Positions 25,270-32,295 of a stretch of 64,000 nucleotides of DNA are shown one piece after another. The translations under genes and the position numbers were made by a program. This DNA is from Thauera propionica. GTDB taxonomy: Bacteria; Pseudomonadota; Gammaproteobacteria; Burkholderiales; Rhodocyclaceae. Every line of letters begins with the position of its first letter. The stretch's first letter is position 1. The stretch covers positions 124,001 through 188,000 of the forward strand of contig NZ_NOIH01000015.1 of NCBI RefSeq assembly GCF_002245655.1. Direction: 5' to 3'. The notes beneath the pieces were generated by a model. The model did not search any database. It saw only the letters and a program-made list of their open reading frames with translations, and had not been told where the DNA came from.

Positions 25270-26937
25270 TTGGCCACTATCCATTACCCGGAGAGCGCGG
25301 ACCTGCGCAGCCTGCTCCGGTTCGCGCCGGAAGACGGGCACATCTGGCTGGCGGAGAACCGTATGCTGCTCCTGCACGCCGGCGCCATGTCCGAGCTGCG
25401 CAAGGAGCTGATCTCGTCGGTGGGCCAGCAACAGGCACGCCGAATTCTCACGCGCATGGGCTTTGCCTCCGGCATGCGGGACGCCGAACTGGCGCGCAAG
25501 ACACGCGGCACCAGCGGACCGGCCGATGCCTTCGTGGTCGGGCCGCAACTGCACATGCTCGAGGGCTGTGCGCGGGTCGAACCGGTACGGATCGAGTTCG
25601 GCGGACCGGACAACGGCTTCTACGGCGAATTCCTATGGCACAACGCCTGGGAGGCCGAGGTGCACGTGCAGGCCTTCGGCGAGGTGGACCACCCGGTGTG
25701 CTGGATGATGATCGGCTATGCCTCGGGCTATACCAGCGCCTTCATGGGGCGCTTCATCCTGTTCAAGGAAGTCGAGTGTGCCGCCACCGGCTGCGAGCAC
25801 TGCCGCATCGTCGGCAAGCCCGCCGAGGAATGGCCCGACGCGGACGAACTACGGCCGTACTTCGAGGCCGACTCGATCGTCGGCCGCCTGCTCGAACTGC
25901 GCGACGAGATCGAGGCAATGCGCCACACGATCGCCTGTCCGCGCCGAACCGCCGATCTCATCGGTAACTCGTCGGCCTTCCTCCACGCCTACGACCTCGT
26001 CAGCCGCGCCGCCTCGACCAACGTCTCGGTACTGCTGCTCGGCGAAACCGGCGTCGGCAAGGAGCGCTTCGCCCGCACGCTGCACGAGATGAGCCCGCGC
26101 AAGGACGAGCCCTTCGTCGCGGTCAACTGCGCCGCCCTGCCCCACGAGCTGATCGAATCCGAATTGTTCGGGGTGGAGCGCGGCGCCTTCACGGGCGCCC
26201 ACGCATCGCGCGCGGGCAAGTTCGAGCGCGCACATGGCGGCACCCTGTTCCTGGACGAGGTCGGCGAATTGCCGCTGCCCGCACAGGCCAAACTGCTGCG
26301 AGTACTGCAGGAAGGGGAAATCGAACGGCTGGGCGACGAACGCACGCGCAAGGTGAATGTCCGGCTGGTCGCCGCCACCAACGTCGACCTGCAAAAGGCC
26401 GTCCACGCCGGCACCTTCCGCCGCGACCTGTTCTACCGGCTCAACGTCTATCCGGTGACGATCCCGCCGCTGCGCGAACGGACCGGCGACATCCCTGCCC
26501 TGGTCGACGCCATGGTCCGCCGCTTCGAGACCCTGCACGGCAAACGCATCGCCGGCATCAGCGACAAGGCCATGCACGCACTCAAGCTCCATGCCTGGCC
26601 TGGCAACGTGCGCGAACTCGAGAACGTGCTCGAACGCGGCGTGATCCTCGCGCCGCAGAACGGGCTGATCGAGGTCGAGCATCTTTTCATCGGCAACTTT
26701 AGCGACACCGCCCAGCAACACTCGCTGAGCGCGCAGGGCGCGCTCGAAGTCACACGGCAGCCGGAGCAAGATCTCGTCGCAGCGGTACTCGACTCAGGGG
26801 TGTCGCTCGAGGCCTTCGAGCAAAGCCTCCTGCAACGCGCCGTCGAGCAGGCCAACGGCAACCTCGCAGCCGCCGCACGCCTCCTCGGCATGACCCGGCC
26901 GCAGCTCAACTACCGGATCAAGAAGCAGGCCGACTGA
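25270..26937 (+). CDS. dmpR: Sigma-54-dependent phenol-responsive activator (DmpR/MopR/PoxR type)
   Basis: 555 residues starting at TTG 25270, preceded by GGAGGAGA; an in-frame stop at 25252 excludes a longer start. Domain order: V4R-type sensor (about 20-205), B linker, AAA+ domain (about 228-460) with Walker A GETGVGKE and sigma-54 loop GAFTGA (305-310), and a Fis-type HTH at the C-terminus (NLAAAARLLGMTRPQLNYRI). With a shift of 11, the phenol-binding residues His106 and Trp134 and the zinc ligands Cys155, Glu178, Cys181 and Cys189 of MopR all match here (His95, Trp123, Cys144, Glu167, Cys170, Cys178). It should therefore sense phenol and drive the dmpK and dmpQ promoters. Confidence 0.93.
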   Translation: MATIHYPESADLRSLLRFAPEDGHIWLAENRMLLLHAGAMSELRKELISSVGQQQARRILTRMGFASGMRDAELARKTRGTSGPADAFVVGPQLHMLEGCARVEPVRIEFGGPDNGFYGEFLWHNAWEAEVHVQAFGEVDHPVCWMMIGYASGYTSAFMGRFILFKEVECAATGCEHCRIVGKPAEEWPDADELRPYFEADSIVGRLLELRDEIEAMRHTIACPRRTADLIGNSSAFLHAYDLVSRAASTNVSVLLLGETGVGKERFARTLHEMSPRKDEPFVAVNCAALPHELIESELFGVERGAFTGAHASRAGKFERAHGGTLFLDEVGELPLPAQAKLLRVLQEGEIERLGDERTRKVNVRLVAATNVDLQKAVHAGTFRRDLFYRLNVYPVTIPPLRERTGDIPALVDAMVRRFETLHGKRIAGISDKAMHALKLHAWPGNVRELENVLERGVILAPQNGLIEVEHLFIGNFSDTAQQHSLSAQGALEVTRQPEQDLVAAVLDSGVSLEAFEQSLLQRAVEQANGNLAAAARLLGMTRPQLNYRIKKQAD

Positions 26938-26967
26938 GGCTGGCGTCAGCGCCTCACCGCCTTTCGA

Positions 26968-27792
26968 TCAGCCGCGTTCGGGCTCGACCGACGTGACCGC
27001 CTTGCGCACAAAGGCACCTTGTTGTCGTGCATAGTCCCACTGCTCGATAAGGCAGTCCTTTCCTGCATCGGCGCCGCGCCTACCCTGCTCACCGCGCGAC
27101 TCGCCCCAGCGCAGGATATTTACGGAATTGGGCGCCTCGAGGCGTATGCGTGACGACACCGCGGTTCCCGCCTGCACGACCCAGAGTCGCCGCGCCAAAC
27201 CATGCTGCGCCAGCGTGTAGGGCAGATGAATATGCCCACCCAGCACCAGGTCCGCCCCGGCCGCCGCCCAAGCCCGCAAAGCCGCATGGTGGCCGCGCAA
27301 CTGGTCGGCACGATCCTCAGCCCTGATGACGGCCGCAGGCTGGTGCACCACTACCACGCGCAACTGCTGTGCTCTGGCGCCTGCCAGCCAGGTCGCCACG
27401 CGATCGATCTGCGCCGCGGACACTTCTCCGTTCTTGAACCGCCATGGGCGCGTGGTGTTGACGCCAATGACGAGGAGATCCTGCGAAGCGTGAACGGGCT
27501 CGAGATCGGATCCGAACGCCTTGGCGTAGCGCGCGTACGGGCGGGTGAAGCGCGCCCATAGATCGAACAGTGCGATGTCGTGGTTGCCCGGCACAGCCAG
27601 AACCCGAGCCCCCAGTCGATCGGCGAAGGCCTTTGCAGCGCGAAACTGGACGGGCCGCGCACGCTGCGTGATGTCGCCCGACAGCACCACCACATCCGGG
27701 CGCTGCTGGGCGGCCAGGGTGACCAGGGCCTCGACCACCCGCGGCTCTTCGGTACCGAAATGGGTGTCGGAAATGTGCAGCAGGACACTCAT
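26968..27792 (-). CDS. Calcineurin-like metallophosphoesterase
   Basis: 274 residues. All metallophosphoesterase motifs are present: HISDTHFG, VVLSGDITQ, AVPGNHD, then VVVHQ and GGHIHLP near residues 170-210. Such enzymes hydrolyse phosphomonoesters or phosphodiesters (the CpdA cAMP phosphodiesterase group is similar in size and N-terminus). It overlaps the upstream lipid-kinase-like gene by four bases, so both are made from one transcript. The physiological substrate is not evident. Confidence 0.85.
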   Translation of the reverse strand: MSVLLHISDTHFGTEEPRVVEALVTLAAQQRPDVVVLSGDITQRARPVQFRAAKAFADRLGARVLAVPGNHDIALFDLWARFTRPYARYAKAFGSDLEPVHASQDLLVIGVNTTRPWRFKNGEVSAAQIDRVATWLAGARAQQLRVVVVHQPAAVIRAEDRADQLRGHHAALRAWAAAGADLVLGGHIHLPYTLAQHGLARRLWVVQAGTAVSSRIRLEAPNSVNILRWGESRGEQGRRGADAGKDCLIEQWDYARQQGAFVRKAVTSVEPERG

Positions 27793-28829
27793 GCCGCAGC
27801 CTCGGGCGCACCTGCCCTGCCGTCTGCGCCCGATACCTGGAGCAGGTACAAAGGCTTGCCCAGCACACGAATGTCGATCGGCGCGCGCATGCGTGTCACT
27901 TCACCGTCAAACGCGACTACGAACACCTTGCGTCTCGTTGCCAGCCTGGGCCTCACCACCATGTGCCGGAACTCGAAGGTTTCCACGCCGGCGGCATCCC
28001 CCAGTCTGCCCATTGCCCCGCGCAGCATCAGTCCGAGCATCGACATCGTACCGATGGGCCGCAGCATCAGCGCGGCCATGCTGCCGTCGCCGGGCGTACC
28101 GTCCAGGGTGTCTTCAGGATCCACTCCGACCTGTTGCAACTGCAGCCGGTTGTTGCCGACGAAGAGCGTCAGGGTCTGCACATCGCGAACCGTGGTAGCC
28201 GTTTCGATGTGCAGCCGCAGTCGGCGTTGCGCACGCAGCAAGGTCGCACAAGCCGCCACGAACGCCACCCAGCGGCTGCGGCCAAAGCGCGCTTTCCAGG
28301 CCTCGCGGTCCTGCAACAGTTCGGGGTAAGCGCCCAGGCTGGCATTGACCAGGAAAATCCGGTCGTTGATGGCCCCCACCTGCACCGGCATCGGGCTCGC
28401 ATTCATCAACTGGCGTGCCGCAGCGTCCGGCTCGGTCGCGATCCCGTGCGTCCGGGCAAAGTAATTGAAGGTGCCGTAAGGGATGACGCCCATTGGGCAA
28501 CCGGCTGCGTGCGCAGCCTGCGCCACCGTGTTGAGGCTTCCATCGCCACCGACCGCCACCACGGACGTCCCGCGCGCCGCCGCCGCCGCAGCGGCCTCGG
28601 TGGCCACCCGTCCCAGATCGGCAGGTTCGCACGCCAACAATTCACCCTTTCGCCCATACTCGGCGAGCGCACGCCGGATCACGGTCTGCTTGGCCTCAAG
28701 GTCGAGCGCACCCGCACCGGCATTGATCACGAACAGCAGGGGCGCCGCGGGGTCGAGTCGCAGAGCCGACATCGCAGCGCGGTGCGCGCTGTCGCCCCCG
28801 ATCCACTGGGACCGGAAATTCTCATCCAT
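27789..28829 (-). CDS. Diacylglycerol/lipid-kinase family protein (DagK_cat)
   Basis: 346 residues from the ATG at 28829; an upstream extension of 63 codons is non-conserved. The nucleotide-binding loop is VAVGGDGSLNTVAQ with the GTFNYFAR segment after it, both hallmarks of the YegS/BmrU/DagK catalytic domain. The C-terminal half is the beta-sandwich with DGEVTRMRAPIDIRV. It probably phosphorylates a lipid (diacylglycerol, sphingoid base or similar) using ATP. It shares four bases with the metallophosphoesterase gene, which suggests a joint lipid phosphorylation and dephosphorylation role, but this is inference. Confidence 0.82.
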   Translation of the reverse strand: MDENFRSQWIGGDSAHRAAMSALRLDPAAPLLFVINAGAGALDLEAKQTVIRRALAEYGRKGELLACEPADLGRVATEAAAAAAARGTSVVAVGGDGSLNTVAQAAHAAGCPMGVIPYGTFNYFARTHGIATEPDAAARQLMNASPMPVQVGAINDRIFLVNASLGAYPELLQDREAWKARFGRSRWVAFVAACATLLRAQRRLRLHIETATTVRDVQTLTLFVGNNRLQLQQVGVDPEDTLDGTPGDGSMAALMLRPIGTMSMLGLMLRGAMGRLGDAAGVETFEFRHMVVRPRLATRRKVFVVAFDGEVTRMRAPIDIRVLGKPLYLLQVSGADGRAGAPEAAA

Positions 28830-29007
28830 GCCACATCCGGACGGCGGTGAGGTTTCGGGTGCTGGGCATGGAATGTGTTCTCCGGAAGATGCTGCTGTAG
28901 AAAGCCTGCGGCGTGCGTCGTTGCGCAACCGGGGCGAAACCTCGGGGAACCGCAGAACCCGATCACGAGTCCGAACTGCCGAATAGTTCAAGCAGGGTCT
29001 ATTGGTC

Positions 29008-29634
29008 ATGAAGGACAAACGACGGGCTACCCTGGAACGGATTGCCGGGGCGCGACTGGCTTCGATGAACGGTACGATGGCCGACGCCGTGGGTCAAAGC
29101 AATCGGCAACGCATGGTCTGGTTGAGCCTGCTGGCAATGCCACTTCTTGTTCCGGTGGCGCTACCGGGGATGGCTTCGGTGGTGGGCGCTTTTTCCATTC
29201 TGATCGCGTTCGGGCTTCTCAGCGGCCAGCCCGTGCCCTTGCCCGCCTGGCTTGCCAGACGAGAGATGAACGATCGCGCCCGGATGCTGCTCGAGCGCAT
29301 GACGAGCCGGGTCATCCAGGTCATCGCACGGTGGGGACGACCGCGCATGCTGCGCTTGAGCGACAAGCCCGCGCGCGTTGTTAACGGGTTGATGCTCTGC
29401 GCCGCGGGACTGTCGATGATGGTCCCCGTCCCCATCATCAGCTTTGACAACGTGCTGCCGGCTCTCGCCATCGTCTTGATCTCCTGGGGGCTGCGTCTAC
29501 GTGACGGCCTGATGTTGGTGGCCGGTTATCTGGTGACGCTGGCCGCGGTCGCTTCGGTCGGGCTGCTGTGGTGGGGCGGCACGGTCGCCGCCACCGAACT
29601 GCTGTCACTGATGGGCCTGACTTTCAGCCAGTAA
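29008..29634 (+). CDS. ExoD-family membrane protein
   Basis: 208 residues from the ATG at 29008 (a TTG two codons earlier is possible). It has the ExoD pattern: an early hydrophobic helix (MVWLSLLAMPLLVPVALPG), the conserved GFSILIAFGLLSGQPVPLPAWL-like region (VVGAFSILIAFGLLSGQPVP) and two or three further C-terminal helices around VVNGLMLCAAGLSMMVPVPI and LVTLAAVASVGLLWWGG. ExoD was named for a role in exopolysaccharide production in rhizobia; its biochemical activity is unknown. It is divergent from the lipid kinase gene across 178 bases. Confidence 0.8.
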   Translation: MKDKRRATLERIAGARLASMNGTMADAVGQSNRQRMVWLSLLAMPLLVPVALPGMASVVGAFSILIAFGLLSGQPVPLPAWLARREMNDRARMLLERMTSRVIQVIARWGRPRMLRLSDKPARVVNGLMLCAAGLSMMVPVPIISFDNVLPALAIVLISWGLRLRDGLMLVAGYLVTLAAVASVGLLWWGGTVAATELLSLMGLTFSQ

Positions 29635-29697
29635 CCTCAACCGCCTCAACCGCCTCAACCGCCTCAACCGCCTCAACCGCCTCAACCGCCTCAACTG
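29635..29697 (+). repeat. Tandem repeat, seven copies of CCTCAACCG
   Basis: Seven head-to-tail 9-mers; the last ends TG instead of CG. They start at the last base region of the ExoD-like stop (TAA at 29632-29634) and lie just ahead of the next small gene. If read in frame the unit would encode a three-residue repeat, but it lies outside both genes. Copy number could vary between strains. Confidence 0.9.
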
Positions 29698-29758
29698 CGG
29701 ATGAGCAACGAAGATCGAATACTCACCGTTCCACGTCAATTCGAAGAATTACACCAAC

Positions 29759-30163
29759 ATGAAAACGATCATCTGGATCCTGTTTTTCGTGACTCTCGCC
29801 GCGTGGACGGGAATGACGGCGATCACTGTTCATGTCGTCGACTGGGTTGCACATAAGTCGGGCACTGCGCTTCAGAACGACCTCAGTACGGTTCTCGACG
29901 CAACAACGCTGCCGTCCTGGTTAGCACTGTGGATTGACCCCACCTGGCTCGAATCTATCCAGGCGGGTCTCGTCGCCACCAACGAAGGGGTCCGTCAGAT
30001 CATGCCTTGGCTTGCCGCAGGCATGGAGTGGCTCAACCCGCTACTCTGGACGCTCTGGGCGCTGGGCTCCCTGAGCTTGCTGATCATCACGGTTATCGGA
30101 CACCGACTGCTTGGTTCGTTCTTCCCGGCAAATCGCCCGAGTCCCCCCGGCATCAATGGCTGA
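29759..30163 (+). CDS. Small membrane protein of unknown function
   Basis: 134 residues. It starts with a hydrophobic helix (IIWILFFVTLAAWTGMTAI), has a middle soluble stretch with several Trp residues, and a second helix near the C-terminus (LWTLWALGSLSLLIITVIGH). It ends with a Pro-rich tail. No family is recognised. It is the last host gene before the prophage boundary. Confidence 0.55.
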   Translation: MKTIIWILFFVTLAAWTGMTAITVHVVDWVAHKSGTALQNDLSTVLDATTLPSWLALWIDPTWLESIQAGLVATNEGVRQIMPWLAAGMEWLNPLLWTLWALGSLSLLIITVIGHRLLGSFFPANRPSPPGING

Positions 30164-30378
30164 TCTCGTTGGGCGAACTTCTTGAGTACATCCCGCAAGG
30201 TCGACGGATGCGCCGGGCTGCAGCACGGATCGCAGCACAAGGAATCGCGAAGCCAAGGGGACGTCGAGAACGCTCCGCCGGCATCACACCGGCTGGGCAA
30301 AACTGCATGGCAGCACGGCAATGAGCACCGACCAATGTCGGCGCCCTGGGCACAAGATGGGCAACGCACCCAAGATGC

Positions 30379-30408
30379 AAAAAAGCCAACCACCTTTAAG
30401 TGATTGGC
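30379..30408 (-). terminator. Rho-independent terminator next to attL
   Basis: On the minus strand a hairpin with stem GCCAA-x-CAC / GTG-x-TTGGC and a six-base loop is followed by six T residues. It lies 15 bases beyond the 3' end of the tRNA fragment on the same strand, so it is probably the original terminator of the interrupted tRNA gene. Confidence 0.75.
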
Positions 30409-30422
30409 TTTAATGACTTTTT

Positions 30423-30442
30423 TGGTTGCGGGGGCCCGATTC
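30423..30442 (-). other. Probable attL: duplicated tRNA 3' end
   Basis: On the minus strand GAATC-x-GGCCCCCGCAACCA matches the T-arm and acceptor 3' end of bacterial initiator tRNA-Met except for one base. No anticodon or D arm follows to the right, so the tRNA is cut here. Many phages integrate at tRNA 3' ends and duplicate this piece; the intact tRNA is then expected at attR. The orientation (3' end facing host DNA, body on the phage side) is right for that. Confidence 0.65.
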
Positions 30443-30499
30443 ACGACCAAGAGACGAACGCTGGTCTCGTAGCGCGATCGCAAATCCCAGAAGCCACAA

Positions 30500-30523
30500 G
30501 CCGCCTACCTTGGCGGCTTTTTT
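30500..30523 (+). terminator. Rho-independent terminator at the phage left arm
   Basis: Stem GCCGCC / GGCGGC with a six-base loop, followed by six T residues on the plus strand. No gene ends just upstream in the integrated form. In the circular phage it would follow the integrase-side arm, so it may insulate the left arm from that transcription. Confidence 0.6.
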
Positions 30524-30603
30524 GTGTCCGCGCCGTGCTCCGCGAGCATGAATGGGGGCGCCATGCGTAGGCGTTTCTATAATTTGTGGGGGCTTCGGAA
30601 AAA

Positions 30604-30877
30604 GGTAACCAAGGTAACCAGCAGACAAAAACGGACCGAAAACCCGCGCCGATACAGGATTTAAGCGATTTGCAAGAAGGTAACTTATAGGTAATCAGAG
30701 AGTAATCAGGTTACCTCTACTTTCTGTCACCTCGCCATAAATCCCGCCCTTACAAATCAAGCACTTGCGGCTGATTACCTTTGACGTTACCTCTCGTGAC
30801 CTCTCAAAGGTAATCAGCGGCGGCCATATATATCAAAGGCTTACAGATCGATTCAGCGACCGGTTACCGTGGTTACC
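30604..30877. repeat. Cluster of GGTAAYC iterons (candidate phage origin or att arm sites)
   Basis: At least ten copies of GGTAA(C/T)C or its complement, within 275 bases: plus at 30604, 30613, 30679 (GGTAACT), 30690, 30701 (AGTAATC) and 30809; minus at 30709, 30773, 30862 and 30871. Four carry the longer form GGTAAYCAG. A related GTNACCTC unit recurs at 30710, 30726, 30786 and 30796. The stretch is clearly poorer in GC than its surroundings. Such arrays suit binding by a replication initiator or by integrase arm-binding domains. Confidence 0.75.
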
Positions 30878-31171
30878 TTTTTCAGCAGACCCACCCCGGA
30901 AAACTCGTATATCCGCCCTCCTCCTAGGCGATCGAAAACGCCTGCAGTCCGCGCCCCTTATGGCTTCTGCCCCGCTTGATACAGTTGAACGAACCGTTCC
31001 GAGGCCCGCACCATCACCCACCGACGCGCCAGACCGCCAGGCGGGGCGCCACATCACGCCGATTGAGGCGACGAACGATTTCTATTGCCCGAAGCGGGCA
31101 GGCGGGGCGGGGTGCCGACGGCGCGCGCTGGGGGTCTGGGGTGGGGTTTCTTGCGGCGCTGGGCAGGGGCG

Positions 31172-31195
31172 AAAAAAAGCCGCCCAGGGGGCGGC
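31172..31195 (-). terminator. Rho-independent terminator of the P-Q operon
   Basis: On the minus strand the stem GCCGCCC / GGGCGGC with a three-base loop is followed by seven T residues, 28 bases after the Q stop codon. Confidence 0.85.
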
Positions 31196-31223
31196 GGTGG
31201 CGCTCTGAGCGGCTTGGGCTGGG

Positions 31224-32294
31224 CTATGGCGTGGGGAGCATCAGCGTGTCGTTGCGGCCGCTGCTGGTCGGCGTGGTGCCGCTGGGAAGGCTGTAGGCAT
31301 CGAAGGCGATCACCTCCTCGCCCAGCCACTCGTTGAGCTCGAGCATGCGAGCCTGCAGTGGGGCAATCTCGTTGCGGGCGAAGACCTCGGCGGCCTTGCT
31401 GGCGTCGCCGAAGCCGGCGGTGTTGTTCGGGATGATGCCCATGAGCTGGGGCGGCACGCGGTGGGCTGCGAGCATGTCGTCGCGGGTCACGCCCTTGATG
31501 TTGAAGAACTCGTCCTTAGCGGCGACCTCGGCCACAGGGATGATCTGGATGCCCTCCTTCTTGCCGTTCGGCGCATAGACGAAGAGGTTGCGGAAGTTGC
31601 CCGGCCCCTTCGAGGCCTTCAGCGCCTCGCGCAGCGCGTCGATGTCTTCAGGGTTCTGCGCGGCATCCGTCATGTACATGATGAAGCCGGCGTGGCTGCC
31701 GTTGAGGTAGTACTTGCGCCGGAAGAGCGTACTGCTCTCGTTGAGCCAGGCGGACTGCAGCGCGCTGAGGTACTCGGGCAGGCCATAGACCTCCTGATTG
31801 GGGTCGGGCTCGTACAGGTGGAACACGGCGCCCGGCTGAAACTCGTGCTCCTGCATGTAGCCGCGGACGAAAAAGTACTTGTCCAGGCGCTCCGACGATC
31901 GGCGGGCGAACTTGGCCGGCACCGGATCCAGCCGCAGCAGCCGGCCCGATCGCGCGCGCAGCCGCTCGAGGTAGGCGTTGCCGAAGATGAGGTAGTCCAG
32001 GGCGAAGCGAGAGAATGCCGCCCGCGACAGCGCAGGGTGCGGCCGGAAGGTGCTGGCGAGCACGTTGCGCTTAAAGTAGAGCGGCGAGCTGTGGTGCACC
32101 GCCGCCCGGAAGCTGCGGGCCAGCGCGTCGAAGCTCACGGGCGGCTCGTACCAGCGGCCCATGTTTGCCGCCTCGAGGTAATCGAGGATCTCGCGCCCAT
32201 CGAGCACCGGCACCGGATCGCCGAAGGTGAAAGCCTGTGCGCCTGGTGCGGCAGCAACGACCGCGCCTTCGGCGGCCTGCGTTGTCTGGTCCAT
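31224..32294 (-). CDS. Q: Phage portal protein (P2 gpQ family)
   Basis: 356 residues, close to the 344 of P2 gpQ. PBSX/P2-type portal landmarks are FTFGDPVPVLDGREILDYLE near the N-terminus, the YFKRN and FALDYLIFGNAYLERLR segments and GVTRDDMLAAHRVPPQLMGI in the C-terminal half. Twelve copies form the DNA-entry vertex of the head. It is transcribed leftward with gpP (one base between stop and start), opposite to the other late genes, exactly as in P2. Confidence 0.95.
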   Translation of the reverse strand: MDQTTQAAEGAVVAAAPGAQAFTFGDPVPVLDGREILDYLEAANMGRWYEPPVSFDALARSFRAAVHHSSPLYFKRNVLASTFRPHPALSRAAFSRFALDYLIFGNAYLERLRARSGRLLRLDPVPAKFARRSSERLDKYFFVRGYMQEHEFQPGAVFHLYEPDPNQEVYGLPEYLSALQSAWLNESSTLFRRKYYLNGSHAGFIMYMTDAAQNPEDIDALREALKASKGPGNFRNLFVYAPNGKKEGIQIIPVAEVAAKDEFFNIKGVTRDDMLAAHRVPPQLMGIIPNNTAGFGDASKAAEVFARNEIAPLQARMLELNEWLGEEVIAFDAYSLPSGTTPTSSGRNDTLMLPTP

Positions 32295-32295
32295 C

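Larger units (their letters stand above)
30164..31223. other. Gene-free junction between host DNA and prophage
   Basis: No convincing gene is seen in this 1,060-base stretch. It holds, in order: about 210 bases of featureless host DNA, a minus-strand terminator, the tRNA-3'-end fragment taken as attL, a plus-strand terminator, the AT-richer iteron region and the terminator of the Q-P operon. Open frames seen here are short, composition-driven and without family-like sequence. Confidence 0.7.

Noticed and set aside
25011-25967. Open frame starting upstream of the dmpR-like gene with ATG at 25251
   Set aside because: It is in another frame; the protein family is encoded in the frame starting with TTG 25270.
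30423-30500. A complete tRNA gene on the minus strand
   Set aside because: Only the 3' terminal bases match; no T, anticodon or D arms can be folded from the following sequence.
30765-31208. Plus-strand open frame of 147 codons beside attL
   Set aside because: It runs through the iteron array and the Q-P terminator, has no ribosome site and no family-like sequence.
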